From the NCBI RefSeq assembly GCF_013403955.1, contig NZ_JABFDG010000001.1, positions 806,001 to 870,000 on the forward strand: 64,000 bases of DNA, read 5' to 3'. Below are positions 39,901 through 47,816 of the stretch, one piece after another. The notes under the pieces are model-generated. The model saw only the letters and a list, made by a program, of their open reading frames with translations, had not been told where the DNA came from and made no database searches. A program made the translations under genes and the position numbers. The first letter of the stretch is position 1, and every line of letters starts with the position of its first letter. The DNA is from Winogradskyella vidalii. Lineage in GTDB: Bacteria > Bacteroidota > Bacteroidia > Flavobacteriales > Flavobacteriaceae.

Positions 39901-39928
39901 GAATTCATCAATAGAAACTGAGGACTAA
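36908..39928 (+). CDS. large secreted tetratricopeptide repeat protein
   Basis: 1006 residues with a signal peptide (MMLLKRQLIIVFLVFSSLGIAQ). Nearly the whole length is TPR-like helix pairs, e.g. YQKALTLYNNQQYKAAQSLF, YQLGYAYYKQNDFESAISEFN, YHLGESYINLDKKQEALNAF and AYTYFKLKDYDNASNYFERF. Tol-Pal YbgF-type repeats are likely. Predicted periplasmic scaffold. Followed by a small lipoprotein and a barrel protein on the same strand, suggesting that it works with an outer membrane partner. Confidence 0.88.
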   Translation: MMLLKRQLIIVFLVFSSLGIAQKSAVYTSDLQDYQKALTLYNNQQYKAAQSLFDAVKGDTSDITIKSDCAYYIANCAVRLNQKNADDLITEFVEEYPTSTKKNTAFLDVADYYFNNGKYAYARKWYDRVDERSIARAEKDRFNFNYGYTLYSTKDEKQATKYLNRVVNSKEYGSQAKYYIGFLAYEGDDYDTANTYFDQVSDNEKYKEKLSYYQADLNFKLGKFEKAIELAEAQLPKSNAAEKSELSKIIGESYFNLEQYAEAIPYLKEYKGKNRKWNNTDYYQLGYAYYKQNDFESAISEFNKIIGGNNPVAQNAYYHLGESYINLDKKQEALNAFRNASQMDFDLKIQEDAWLNYAKISYEIGNPYQSVPQVLTGYLDQYPDTNYKDEVETLLIDSYITSKNYIEALELLKGKNSFENKAAYQKVAFFRAVELYNENKYNEALVLFNGSLKEPIDAVFEAKATFWKAETEYNLGDYNAALIGFKQFDGFSESADLPENENLNYNLAYTYFKLKDYDNASNYFERFIKTSTNDKLRENDAYLRLADGYFVSSNYNEAIDAYKKAIQINQIETDYAAFQTAMSQGYLGKGDAKISALNAFITNYPKSALRDDAMYELANSYVKSNATDKAMQTYDRLNAEYKTSAFTSKALLRQGLVYYNGNDNNRALTKFKKVATDFPGSGEAVQAVSTARLIYIDMGNVDEYASWVRTLDYVEVTDVDLDNASYSAAEKPYLDNETDKAIRQFNKYLNEFPNGLHKVKAHFYLAQLYYKKNLFENAQPHYKAVVEASKSEYTEQAIVKLSEIYLSNSNWETAILVLQRLEAEADYPQNVIYAQSNLMNAYYQTEDFTKAESYAQKVLSNSKLDNKVKSDAKLIIARSAIKAGHEDKAKTAYAEIEKIATGSVAAEALYYNGYFKNKAGDYEASNTIIQKLAKDYGSYKLYSAKGLVVMAKNFYALGDAFQATYILESVISNFPDFTEVVEEATLELNKIKTEEAKTNSSIETED

Positions 39929-39930
39929 AT

Positions 39931-39946
39931 TCCTGCGAAAGCAGGA
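39931..39946. repeat. GAAA-loop hairpin in the TPR-lipoprotein gap
   Basis: TCCTGC-GAAA-GCAGGA: a perfect 6-base stem with a GNRA tetraloop, 2 bases after the TPR stop. No T run follows, so it is not a normal terminator; it may be an mRNA stabiliser or a dispersed repeat. Confidence 0.6.
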
Positions 39947-39983
39947 GTCTCTCAATCGATTTGTAAAAACTCAATTACAAGCA

Positions 39984-40532
39984 ATGAAAAAACTTAAAAG
40001 TGTTTTAATAGGTGTTCAAGTACTATTACTAGCCTTTACGTTAATCTCATGTGGTGATGATGAACAAACACCTGAAGAAGTAGTAGATGCTTTCACAGGA
40101 TGCTGTTCCTCTGATACTGCTTTTGGAGAAAATGTAGATAATTTAGACCAATCTTTAGGAGAAATTATAGTAGATAATATTTTTACTCCAAATAATGATG
40201 GCGTTAATGATCGATTTGAAATTAAAAACATTGAATTATATGCTAATCACACGGTAACTATTTATAATAATACTGATGAAATTATTTTTGAAAGTAATAA
40301 TTATGGTAGTGATTCAACTGAACTTTTTCCAAATGTTCCTTATGATTTTAATGGAGTAGAAGGAATTCCAGATGGCACTTATAAATACAAAATTATAATT
40401 GAAAATGAACAAACTTTTATTGAATCAGGTTTCTTTTGTTTATTCACTAATAATCCACCTATTGAACAAAATTTTGCTGAATGTAATCCTATACAGCCAG
40501 GGGAATTCGATCAGATATTAACTGGTTTATAG
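39984..40532 (+). CDS. surface lipoprotein built around a CHU_C-like domain
   Basis: 182 residues. Lipoprotein signal with lipidated Cys23 (FTLISC), followed by GDDEQTPEE, an acidic stretch like the surface-export signals of Bacteroidota lipoproteins. Residues about 60-150 match the gliding-motility/T9SS type B domain: NIFTPNNDGVNDRFEI, VTIYNNTDEIIFES, IPDGTYKYKI. The domain is not at the extreme C-terminus; about 35 residues with two cysteines follow. It sits between the TPR and barrel genes. Use of the fold in a lipoprotein suggests it is structural here rather than a T9SS signal. Confidence 0.75.
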   Translation: MKKLKSVLIGVQVLLLAFTLISCGDDEQTPEEVVDAFTGCCSSDTAFGENVDNLDQSLGEIIVDNIFTPNNDGVNDRFEIKNIELYANHTVTIYNNTDEIIFESNNYGSDSTELFPNVPYDFNGVEGIPDGTYKYKIIIENEQTFIESGFFCLFTNNPPIEQNFAECNPIQPGEFDQILTGL

Positions 40533-40567
40533 AGTTAGATAGTTTCAATCAAATCAAAATAATACAC

Positions 40568-42280
40568 ATGAAAATTAAACATATCATCTTATCCATTTTC
40601 ACATTGAGTCTGGCATTTAGTTATGCTCAAGATAAAGATACCATAGCAGATCAAACGGTAAATGTAATTAAACCTTATACGCCAACAATTTCGGATGCCT
40701 TCAAAATAAAGGATAATCCAAAGTTGAGTGATTCTAATGCGGTTAAGAAAAAAGAAATAAAATATAATATTTTCTCTATTCCTGTGGCATCAACGTTTAC
40801 ACCTGCAAAGGGAAAAGCAGCGACTGTAGATAGAGTAAAACCTGTTAAATTATATGATAATTACGCCTCCTTAGGTTTCGGTAATTACACGACTGTTTTA
40901 GGTGAAGTTTATTTAAATCACGAATTAAGTAGAGACGAAAATGTTGGTGGTTATTTTAGTCACCATTCTTCTCAAGGCGGTATCGATGGTTTATTGCTAG
41001 ATGATAACTTTTCTAAGACCAATTTAAATGCGCATTACACCAAAAATGAAAGGTACTTTAACTGGAAAGTCGATGGAGGTTTTGATATGCAAACCTATAA
41101 TTGGTATGGTTTACCTCAAGATTTATTTGGGCAAGCAGAATCAAACACCATAGATCCTAAACACACCTATACGAGTTTTAATGTTGGCGGTAAAGTAAAT
41201 TTTGATAATGCAATTGTAAAGGATGTAAGTCTTCGTTTTAGACATTTTGGTGACGATAGAGATTCTGGAGAAAACCGTTTTAAAGCGAACACTAATTTTG
41301 AGGTTATGGTGCAAGATGCAGAAATTGAAACGGAAGTATTTTTAGATGGTTTAGTTGGAAACTTCGATTCAACTTATGAGGGACTTTCAAGTATCAATTA
41401 CGGAAATTTTATGGTTGGTTTAGCACCGTCTTACCAATTGAATCAAGATGATTTAACAATTAATTTGGGCGTGCGATTAACCTATTTTAATGATACAGAA
41501 CTAAGTGAAAGTAAATTCTATATTCACCCTAATATTGATGCATCTTACCGTTTAGTTGATGAACTTTTAATTGCTTACGGTGGACTTAAAGGTGGTGTGA
41601 TTCAGAATTCGTATTACGATTTTGCAAACGTAAATCCATTTGTGTCTCCAACACTTTTTATAGCGCCAACAGACCAACAGTTTAAAACTTTTGTTGGGGT
41701 AAAAGGGAAGTTAACCAATAATATCAGCTATAACGTAAGTGGAAATTATACATCAGAAAAAGGTAAAGCCTTGTTTAAAGCTAACGATACATTTACGACG
41801 CCAACCGAAGATTATCAATTTGGAAATTCTTTTGGTGTGGTTTACGATGATGTCACTACATTTTCTATCGCTGGTGAAATGAACGTTGATTTCAACAGGA
41901 ATTTCTCTTTAGGTGTAAAAGGAGAATACTTCGCTTATGATACAGGTAATGAAGCACAAGCTTGGAATTTACCGGATTTGGAAGCTTCCTTATTTTTAGA
42001 TTATCAAATTTCAGAACAATGGTTTGCTGGGGCGAGTGCTTATTTTGTAGGCGAACGAAAAGATACTGTGGGCGTTGTTGGGTCATTATCATCACCAACA
42101 CGTGTTAGCTTAGAAAGTTATTTTGATTTTAATGCACATGTGGGTTATAAAATCAACGATCAATTATCGGTATTTGCGAAAGGGAATAATATTTTAAATC
42201 AAAATTATGAACGTTGGTCAAACTTCCCTGTGCAAGGCATTCAGGTACTTGCGGGAGCAACCTATCAGTTTGATTTTTAA
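40568..42280 (+). CDS. outer membrane beta-barrel protein (TonB-receptor-like, no plug)
   Basis: 570 residues with signal peptide (MKIKHIILSIFTLSLAFSYAQ). Residues 22-95 form a periplasmic segment with VNVIKPYTPTISDAFKI. From LYDNYASLGFGNYTT on, strands of a porin or receptor barrel run to the C-terminal LAGATYQFDF. No plug domain is visible, so it is shorter than true TonB receptors. It is third in the TPR-lipoprotein-barrel group and ends in a strong terminator. Confidence 0.8.
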   Translation: MKIKHIILSIFTLSLAFSYAQDKDTIADQTVNVIKPYTPTISDAFKIKDNPKLSDSNAVKKKEIKYNIFSIPVASTFTPAKGKAATVDRVKPVKLYDNYASLGFGNYTTVLGEVYLNHELSRDENVGGYFSHHSSQGGIDGLLLDDNFSKTNLNAHYTKNERYFNWKVDGGFDMQTYNWYGLPQDLFGQAESNTIDPKHTYTSFNVGGKVNFDNAIVKDVSLRFRHFGDDRDSGENRFKANTNFEVMVQDAEIETEVFLDGLVGNFDSTYEGLSSINYGNFMVGLAPSYQLNQDDLTINLGVRLTYFNDTELSESKFYIHPNIDASYRLVDELLIAYGGLKGGVIQNSYYDFANVNPFVSPTLFIAPTDQQFKTFVGVKGKLTNNISYNVSGNYTSEKGKALFKANDTFTTPTEDYQFGNSFGVVYDDVTTFSIAGEMNVDFNRNFSLGVKGEYFAYDTGNEAQAWNLPDLEASLFLDYQISEQWFAGASAYFVGERKDTVGVVGSLSSPTRVSLESYFDFNAHVGYKINDQLSVFAKGNNILNQNYERWSNFPVQGIQVLAGATYQFDF

Positions 42281-42324
42281 AATGATGTTATCCTGAATTT
42301 ATTTCAATTATAGACAAGATTTTT

Positions 42325-42355
42325 AAAAGCGTTCCAAATCGGAGCGCTTTTCTTA
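42325..42355 (+). terminator. intrinsic terminator after the barrel gene
   Basis: AAAAGCGTTCC (42325-42335) pairs with GGAGCGCTTTT (42341-42351) around AAATC, with one G-T pair, followed by a T-rich run. Confidence 0.8.
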
Positions 42356-42432
42356 TTTTTACAATTAACTTTTAGACTTAACTTTTTTTGAGCGGAAGTC
42401 AGGTTTTAATTACAATCAATACAATATTAAAA

Positions 42433-44049
42433 ATGAAACATATACTAGTCGCCCTTTGCCTTTTATCTATTTTATCTTGTCAAAAAGATAAAGCACAAGC
42501 TGATTTAATAGTTACCAACGCTAATATTTATACCGTTGATGATAACTTTAATAAAGCCGAAGCATTTGCGGTAAAAGATGGAAAAATAGTAGCAGTAGGA
42601 ACGACATCTGAAATCAGTTCTACATACAAAGCTATAGACACTATCAACGCTGATGGAAATACCGTTTTACCAGGATTTATAGACGCGCATTGTCACTTTT
42701 TAGGTTTAGGCTTCAATCAACAACAAGTTAATTTAGTTGGTACCACAAGCTTTGAGGAGATGATGAAACGTGTTTTAGATTTTCAGAATGAAAATAATAA
42801 GGCTTTTATTTTTGGTCGCGGTTGGGATGAGAATGATTGGGAGGATAAGGAATTGCCAACTAAAAACCTTTTAGATAAGTTGTACCCTAATACACCTATT
42901 GCTCTAACTCGTATTGATGGCCATGCCATATTAGCGAATCAGGCAGCTTTAGATTTAGGGGGAGTTACAGTAACGAGTAAAGTTGAAGGCGGAGAAGTTG
43001 TTATTGAAAATGGAAAGCCCACCGGAATCTTAATAGATAACGCACAAAAGTTAGTGTTAGACCACTGGCCAAAACCAAGCAGAGCAGATTATGTAAACGC
43101 ATTATTAGAAGCACAAAAAATAGCTTTTTCTTTAGGTTTAACAACTGTAGATGACGCAGGATTAAGCAAAGAAGCTATTGAAATTATAGATAGTCTTCAA
43201 ACTTCAGGAGATTTAAAAATGCGTATGTATGCAATGGTCTCTTATTCCGAAGAGAATCTAGATTATTTTTTAGATAAAGGCATTACAAAAACAGATTACC
43301 TCAATGTACGTTCGTTTAAAGTGTACGCAGATGGTGCTTTAGGTTCAAGAGGCGCCATGTTAAAAGCACCTTATTCCGATAAACCTAATCATTTGGGTTT
43401 GATGGTTACCGATTTAGAAACGATAAAAACAGCTGCAGAGCGCATCGCTAATTCCGATTTTCAAATGAATACTCATGCTATTGGCGATTCTGCTAATAGA
43501 GCGGTTTTAGAAACTTATAATAAAGTGCTAAAAGGCAAAAATGATAGACGTTGGCGTGTGGAGCATGCTCAAATTATTTCGGATGAAGATTTTGAATTCT
43601 ATAAAAATGTTATGCCTTCAATTCAGCCAACCCATGCGACTAGCGATATGTATTGGGCCGAAGACCGTATAGGTGCGACCCGTATTAAAGGAGCTTATGC
43701 TTACAAGCAATTATTGAATGCTTATGGTAAAGTAGCTTTAGGAACTGATTTTCCTGTGGAGCAGGTCAGTCCATTTTTAACGTTTTATGCAGCCGTAGCA
43801 AGGCAAGATTTAGAAGCTTATCCTGAAGGTGGTTTTCAAATGGAAAATGCATTGAGTCGTGAAGAGACATTAAAAGGAATGACCATTTGGGCAGCGTATT
43901 CTAATTTTGAAGAAAAAGAAAAAGGAAGTATAGAAGTGGGGAAGTTTGCCGATTTTATCATGTTAGATAAAGATATTATGACCGTTGAAGCTAAGGCAAT
44001 TCCTGAAATTAAGGTGTTGAAAACTGTAGTAGGAGGTGAGGTTCAATAG
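42433..44049 (+). CDS. amidohydrolase lipoprotein (YtcJ-like)
   Basis: 538 residues from the ATG at 42433, giving the lipoprotein signal MKHILVALCLLSILSC (lipidated Cys16); an upstream in-frame start at 42388 lacks this logic. The amidohydrolase-3 fold shows PGFIDAHCHF (metal-binding HxH), the later MNTHAIGDSANRA, EHAQII and LGTDFPVE with the conserved Asp. Such enzymes hydrolyse amide or imide bonds; substrate unknown. It should face the periplasm or cell surface. Confidence 0.88.
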   Translation: MKHILVALCLLSILSCQKDKAQADLIVTNANIYTVDDNFNKAEAFAVKDGKIVAVGTTSEISSTYKAIDTINADGNTVLPGFIDAHCHFLGLGFNQQQVNLVGTTSFEEMMKRVLDFQNENNKAFIFGRGWDENDWEDKELPTKNLLDKLYPNTPIALTRIDGHAILANQAALDLGGVTVTSKVEGGEVVIENGKPTGILIDNAQKLVLDHWPKPSRADYVNALLEAQKIAFSLGLTTVDDAGLSKEAIEIIDSLQTSGDLKMRMYAMVSYSEENLDYFLDKGITKTDYLNVRSFKVYADGALGSRGAMLKAPYSDKPNHLGLMVTDLETIKTAAERIANSDFQMNTHAIGDSANRAVLETYNKVLKGKNDRRWRVEHAQIISDEDFEFYKNVMPSIQPTHATSDMYWAEDRIGATRIKGAYAYKQLLNAYGKVALGTDFPVEQVSPFLTFYAAVARQDLEAYPEGGFQMENALSREETLKGMTIWAAYSNFEEKEKGSIEVGKFADFIMLDKDIMTVEAKAIPEIKVLKTVVGGEVQ

Positions 44050-44124
44050 TGTCTTTATTTTTCTTGAAAAAATAAACAGTAGCCTAGTTTTATGCATTGA
44101 TTATTGGACAAATGAGAAAACTGT

Positions 44125-44165
44125 GGCACAAAGTTTCACAAAGCAGACACGAAGTATCACAAAGC
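44125..44165. repeat. left CACAAAG repeat arm of the GxxExxY element
   Basis: Four near repeats at 10-11 base spacing: CACAAAGTTT, CACAAAGCAGA, CACGAAGTAT, CACAAAGC. Its outer end GGCACAAAGTTTCACAAAG is the inverted counterpart of the right arm (17 of 19 bases). Confidence 0.75.
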
Positions 44166-44182
44166 TTTTGTATTTTAATTTT

Positions 44183-44554
44183 TTAAAGAATTACACGTTT
44201 TATTCCGTTTTTTAAAGTTGTAACATGAAAGTTTAAAAGCAGTCCTAATTTAAAATTTCCAAGTTTTAATTATGTTAGCACTTGCGCTAGATGAACATCT
44301 GAGAAAGCTTCAACAGTTTTGATTTCAATAACTACTTTGTTTTCAACAAGCAAATCAATCCTGTAACCATGATCTAATTTTATGTCCTTGTAAACTATTG
44401 GTAATGCTCTTTCTTTTTGTACTGTTAATCCTGCTTTTCTTAACTCATAATATAAGCACTCTTGATAAGCAGATTCTAAAAGTCCAGGCCCAAGCTGTTT
44501 GTGAACCTCTATGGCACAGCCTAAAATAATATTTGATATTTTATTCTCAACCAT
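44183..44554 (-). pseudogene. GxxExxY protein gene interrupted by one in-frame stop
   Basis: The frame opens at the ATG at 44554 and encodes a typical GxxExxY protein: IILGCAIEVHKQLGPGLLESAYQ (the GxxExxY motif), GYRIDLLVENKVVIEIKTVE (PD-(D/E)XK nuclease-like core) and LAQVLT. It stops at codon 95 (TAA, 44270-44272). In the same frame the next 28 codons continue the family C-terminus, LKLGNFKLGLLLNF then HVTTLKNGIKRVIL, to a true TAA at 44183-44185. The expected residue at the stop is Tyr, so one TAT or TAC to TAA change explains it. Family function is unknown, with nuclease relatedness proposed from the fold. Flanked by inverted CACAAAG arms. Confidence 0.88.
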
Positions 44555-44647
44555 AGTCTAAATTTAGTAATTATAAATTTAGAATAGTTCAAATAGAGAA
44601 GGTTAAGTGTAAATAAAAGCTATTACAAGAAGTTTGCAAAGGTTTAT

Positions 44648-44687
44648 CTCTGTGTCTTTTGAGCCCTCTTTGTGGAACTTTGTGTCC
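44648..44687. repeat. right CACAAAG repeat arm of the GxxExxY element
   Basis: On the minus strand the outer end reads GACACAAAGTTCCACAAAG, matching the left arm's outer end, then GACACAGAG further in. It ends 4 bases before the stop codon of the methyltransferase gene. Confidence 0.75.
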
Positions 44688-44691
44688 TAGC

Positions 44692-45387
44692 CTAAAAAAT
44701 CCGCGCCAAATAATCAAAATGCTCACCATCCATAATTTTTTCACATTTTAAACCTACCGACAAGCAAGCGGTTTCTAAAGTATTAAAATCGAGATAAAGC
44801 CATTTCATAGGGACTTCTTTTTCGCCCTTATAAGACAAATAATAATCCAATTCACCAGGATAGCCTTGGTTGAGGTCTAGCCACAATCCGCCATCTTCAT
44901 CTTCATACATATAAGAAATGTCAGAAGAATCAATCAGAATTTGACCACCAGAATTTAGTAGCGATTTTAGATGCTTCAAATAGGTCGCCACCTGAGTTAA
45001 TTCTTGAAAAATTCCTGTGCCATTCATCAATAATAAAATGGTGTCAAAGGTTTGGGTTTCTTTAAGAAGTGGTTGTAATTCAGCATTACTAATACCCCGT
45101 TTTTTGGTGACTTCAATAGCACCTTCAGAACTGTCAATGGCTTTTACGTTTTTACCGTTATTTTGTAACCATAAGGCATGACTTCCGGCACCACAGCCAA
45201 CATCTAAAATTTTTCCTTTACTTAATTGAAGCGCTTTTTGTTCAAGTTTTGGCATTTCAGAAAAACTTCTAAATAAATAGGGCAGTGGTAATTTATCCTC
45301 ATCCGAAATGTTTGTGGATGTTATAAGGTCTTCAGAATAATTTCCATTTTGGTAATCTTGTAATGCTTTTCCGAAAAGGTCTTTCAT
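44692..45387 (-). CDS. class I SAM-dependent methyltransferase
   Basis: 231 residues. Motif I KILDVGCGAGSHALWLQ (about 57-73), an acidic beta-2 end (VKAIDSS) and TFDTILLLMNGTGIF fit a Rossmann methyltransferase. No signal peptide. Substrate unknown. Divergent from the cysteine-cluster gene at 45468; its 3' end abuts the GxxExxY element. Confidence 0.88.
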   Translation of the reverse strand: MKDLFGKALQDYQNGNYSEDLITSTNISDEDKLPLPYLFRSFSEMPKLEQKALQLSKGKILDVGCGAGSHALWLQNNGKNVKAIDSSEGAIEVTKKRGISNAELQPLLKETQTFDTILLLMNGTGIFQELTQVATYLKHLKSLLNSGGQILIDSSDISYMYEDEDGGLWLDLNQGYPGELDYYLSYKGEKEVPMKWLYLDFNTLETACLSVGLKCEKIMDGEHFDYLARIF

Positions 45388-45467
45388 GTCGTTTTTTGTT
45401 ATAAAGCAGTTCTTGTAATTTCTATTTTTATGAAAATTGTGTCACGAACTTTACTTAAATTTGTTGC

Positions 45468-45959
45468 ATGCAAGACCAACTTAATAACCTTCCAAAGCTC
45501 GCCAAAGATAAGCATAAGGAGAATAAAACCTTTTTTACAAAGCTAAAAAAGAAACCACCAAAGCAATTAGATTATCTGATGCAAGAGTTGCATGAAGCTG
45601 AGTTTAAACGTACCGATTGCCTTGAATGTGCTAACTGTTGCAAGACTACGGGACCTTTATTTACAGATAAAGATATTAGTCGAATTGCTAAGTTTTTCAA
45701 AATGAAAGAGCAGCAGTTTATAGCCTCATATTTACGTTTAGATGAAGAAAATGATTATGTTTTACAGTCTGTCCCTTGTACGTTTCTCGGAGCAGATAAT
45801 TATTGTTCCATATATGATGTGCGACCAAAAGCATGCCGCGAGTTTCCGCATACGGACCGTAAAAAATTTCAACAGATTTCTAATTTAACCTTAAAAAATG
45901 TAGCCATTTGTCCTGCGGCTTATAATATTGTTGAAGCGATGAAAAAACGAATTCAATAA
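45468..45959 (+). CDS. YkgJ family cysteine cluster protein
   Basis: 163 residues. The CxxCxxCC signature is complete (CLECANCC, Cys51, 54, 57, 58), and later CTFLGADNYCSIYDVRPKACREFP supplies further ligands. These cysteines probably bind zinc or an Fe-S cluster. Function unknown for the family. The N-terminal 45 residues are Lys-rich and helical. Confidence 0.9.
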   Translation: MQDQLNNLPKLAKDKHKENKTFFTKLKKKPPKQLDYLMQELHEAEFKRTDCLECANCCKTTGPLFTDKDISRIAKFFKMKEQQFIASYLRLDEENDYVLQSVPCTFLGADNYCSIYDVRPKACREFPHTDRKKFQQISNLTLKNVAICPAAYNIVEAMKKRIQ

Positions 45960-46067
45960 GTTAAAACAAATAGAAAATGACTGTTTTTAATCTGTGTATT
46001 GTAAATTTAGTTTTGTAAGGAGTCTTCGGAATACTTTTTGATGAATAACTCCTATAAAAAATACAAC

Positions 46068-46967
46068 ATGAAAAACTTTATTATAAAATCATTATTTGTT
46101 CTTTTTGCGGTTAATATGTCTAGCGGACAACCTTGGATGACTGATTTGGAGACCGCTCAAAGTTTAGCTTCAGTTCAAAATAAAATGGTGTTAATGGTTT
46201 GGGAAGAATCTACCAATTATCCTTATCATGTTTTTGTAAATGACGATAAAGGAAATACTATTTTAATTCAAAATATGTTTGAAGATGAAAGTATTAGTCC
46301 ATTAATTTGGCAGCATTTTGTACCTGTCATTGTCAGTGAATTTAAATACGAAGATTTATTTAAAGCGATTAAAGGTAAACGCAGCCAGGAATACATTGAT
46401 AAATTTAATGACGATTCTATTAAAATATTAGATACCAATGGGAATATTCTAAATGTGTTATACTATACCGAAAATTATCAAAATATATCAACATTGATTC
46501 AGAATTATGCCTTGAATACAGCGTTTATTTCTAATGAATTAAACGGTTATGATAAAAAAAAGGATTTTTATTCAGCTTTTTATTTGTCTTCAAAATATCT
46601 CGATTTTTCAATGTATATGAAAGAAGAAGTTAGAGAAGAAATCATTGACTTGTCAACTATATATTTAAAGGAAGCCACGGCGTTAATTGTTACGAGCCCA
46701 ACCGAAGAGCAATTAGCATTAAAACAGCGCGTGGCACTTTTAGAGATTCAAAAATATTTAATTCTAGAACGCCCACGAAAAGTACTTAGACAATTAAAGC
46801 GAATGGAGGCAGAAAATATAGCGGCTAATAACCAAGCATTTTTTGCGTTTTTATATTATACCTCTTATAAAATTTTAAATGACAACACTAAAGCAGAAGC
46901 GTGGAAATCTAAATTATCTTCTGTAGATTTAAAAAAGGCACAGCAGTTAATTAATATTAATTCATAA
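46068..46967 (+). CDS. secreted protein, possibly thioredoxin-fold, no CxxC
   Basis: 299 residues from the ATG at 46068 (signal peptide MKNFIIKSLFVLFAVNMSSGQ). The first part, PWMTDLETAQSLASVQNKMVLMVWEES, is laid out like thioredoxin-family proteins at the start of the fold, but no CxxC follows, so no redox activity is expected. The second half is helical (EEQLALKQRVALLEIQKYLIL, RKVLRQLKRMEAENIAANNQ). No named family recognised. The next gene begins 6 bases after its stop. Confidence 0.65.
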   Translation: MKNFIIKSLFVLFAVNMSSGQPWMTDLETAQSLASVQNKMVLMVWEESTNYPYHVFVNDDKGNTILIQNMFEDESISPLIWQHFVPVIVSEFKYEDLFKAIKGKRSQEYIDKFNDDSIKILDTNGNILNVLYYTENYQNISTLIQNYALNTAFISNELNGYDKKKDFYSAFYLSSKYLDFSMYMKEEVREEIIDLSTIYLKEATALIVTSPTEEQLALKQRVALLEIQKYLILERPRKVLRQLKRMEAENIAANNQAFFAFLYYTSYKILNDNTKAEAWKSKLSSVDLKKAQQLININS

Positions 46968-46973
46968 CCTCAA

Positions 46974-47816
46974 TTGGAAACCATTATTACTTATTTTGAA
47001 ACTATTCCTTCAGCGCATCGAAGTCTCATTTTGGTTGGTGGTCTCACCTTGTTTTGGTTACTAGAAAGTGGTTTGCCTTTATTTAAGTTCACCTACAAAA
47101 AATGGCAACATGCCATTCCTAATTTATTTTTTACGCTAACGACTATCATAATAAATTTTGCTTTAGCTTTTTTGCTTTTAGCTTCGGCAGATTGGGTAAA
47201 GGCTAATGATTTTGGGATTATTAATTGGTTACCTCAAATGCCGTTGTGGCTTTATGTTTTACTAGGCGTTGTTTTACTCGATTTTTTTGGAGCGTATTTG
47301 GTACACTTTGTAGAGCATAAAGTAAAACCACTTTGGATGGTGCATTTAGTACATCATACAGATCATAAAGTAGACACTACAACAGCAAATCGGCATCACC
47401 CAATAGAAAGTATCATCAGGTTTGTATTTACATTACTTGGCGTTTTTATTGTTGGAACCCCTATAGCAATCATCATGATTTATCAAGCTATGTCATTAGT
47501 GTTTACTCAGTTTACACATGCCAATATTAAAATGCCAAAACGATTAGATAAGGCTTTAAGTTACGTGATTATTTCGCCAGATATGCATAAAACGCATCAT
47601 CATTATAGATTGCCATATACAGATTCTAATTATGGAAACATCTTTAGTATCTGGGACCGCTTATTTGGTACTTATAAGTATTTAGATCGTGAGAAGTTGA
47701 TTTATGGTGTTGATGTTTTTCCAGATGAAGTTAAAAATAGTAGTATTAAGGAACTCTTAAAACAACCTTTTCAAAGTTATGAAAAATCGACCCTCTCCGC
47801 AGATATTGACAATTAA
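46974..47816 (+). CDS. sterol desaturase / fatty acid hydroxylase family protein
   Basis: 280 residues with four hydrophobic segments. Di-iron His boxes are complete: HFVEH, HLVHHTDH, NRHHPIE and HKTHHHY. The start is a TTG (reading METIITYFETIP); no ATG fits. Substrate is unknown; in bacteria the family includes carotenoid and lipid hydroxylases. The end overlaps the GDPD lipoprotein gene by 38 bases. Confidence 0.9.
   Translation: METIITYFETIPSAHRSLILVGGLTLFWLLESGLPLFKFTYKKWQHAIPNLFFTLTTIIINFALAFLLLASADWVKANDFGIINWLPQMPLWLYVLLGVVLLDFFGAYLVHFVEHKVKPLWMVHLVHHTDHKVDTTTANRHHPIESIIRFVFTLLGVFIVGTPIAIIMIYQAMSLVFTQFTHANIKMPKRLDKALSYVIISPDMHKTHHHYRLPYTDSNYGNIFSIWDRLFGTYKYLDREKLIYGVDVFPDEVKNSSIKELLKQPFQSYEKSTLSADIDN

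Noticed and set aside
44270-44272. Programmed readthrough or recoding of the GxxExxY stop
   Set aside because: The codon is TAA, which is not used for selenocysteine or pyrrolysine, and no downstream recoding structure was seen; a simple nonsense change is enough.
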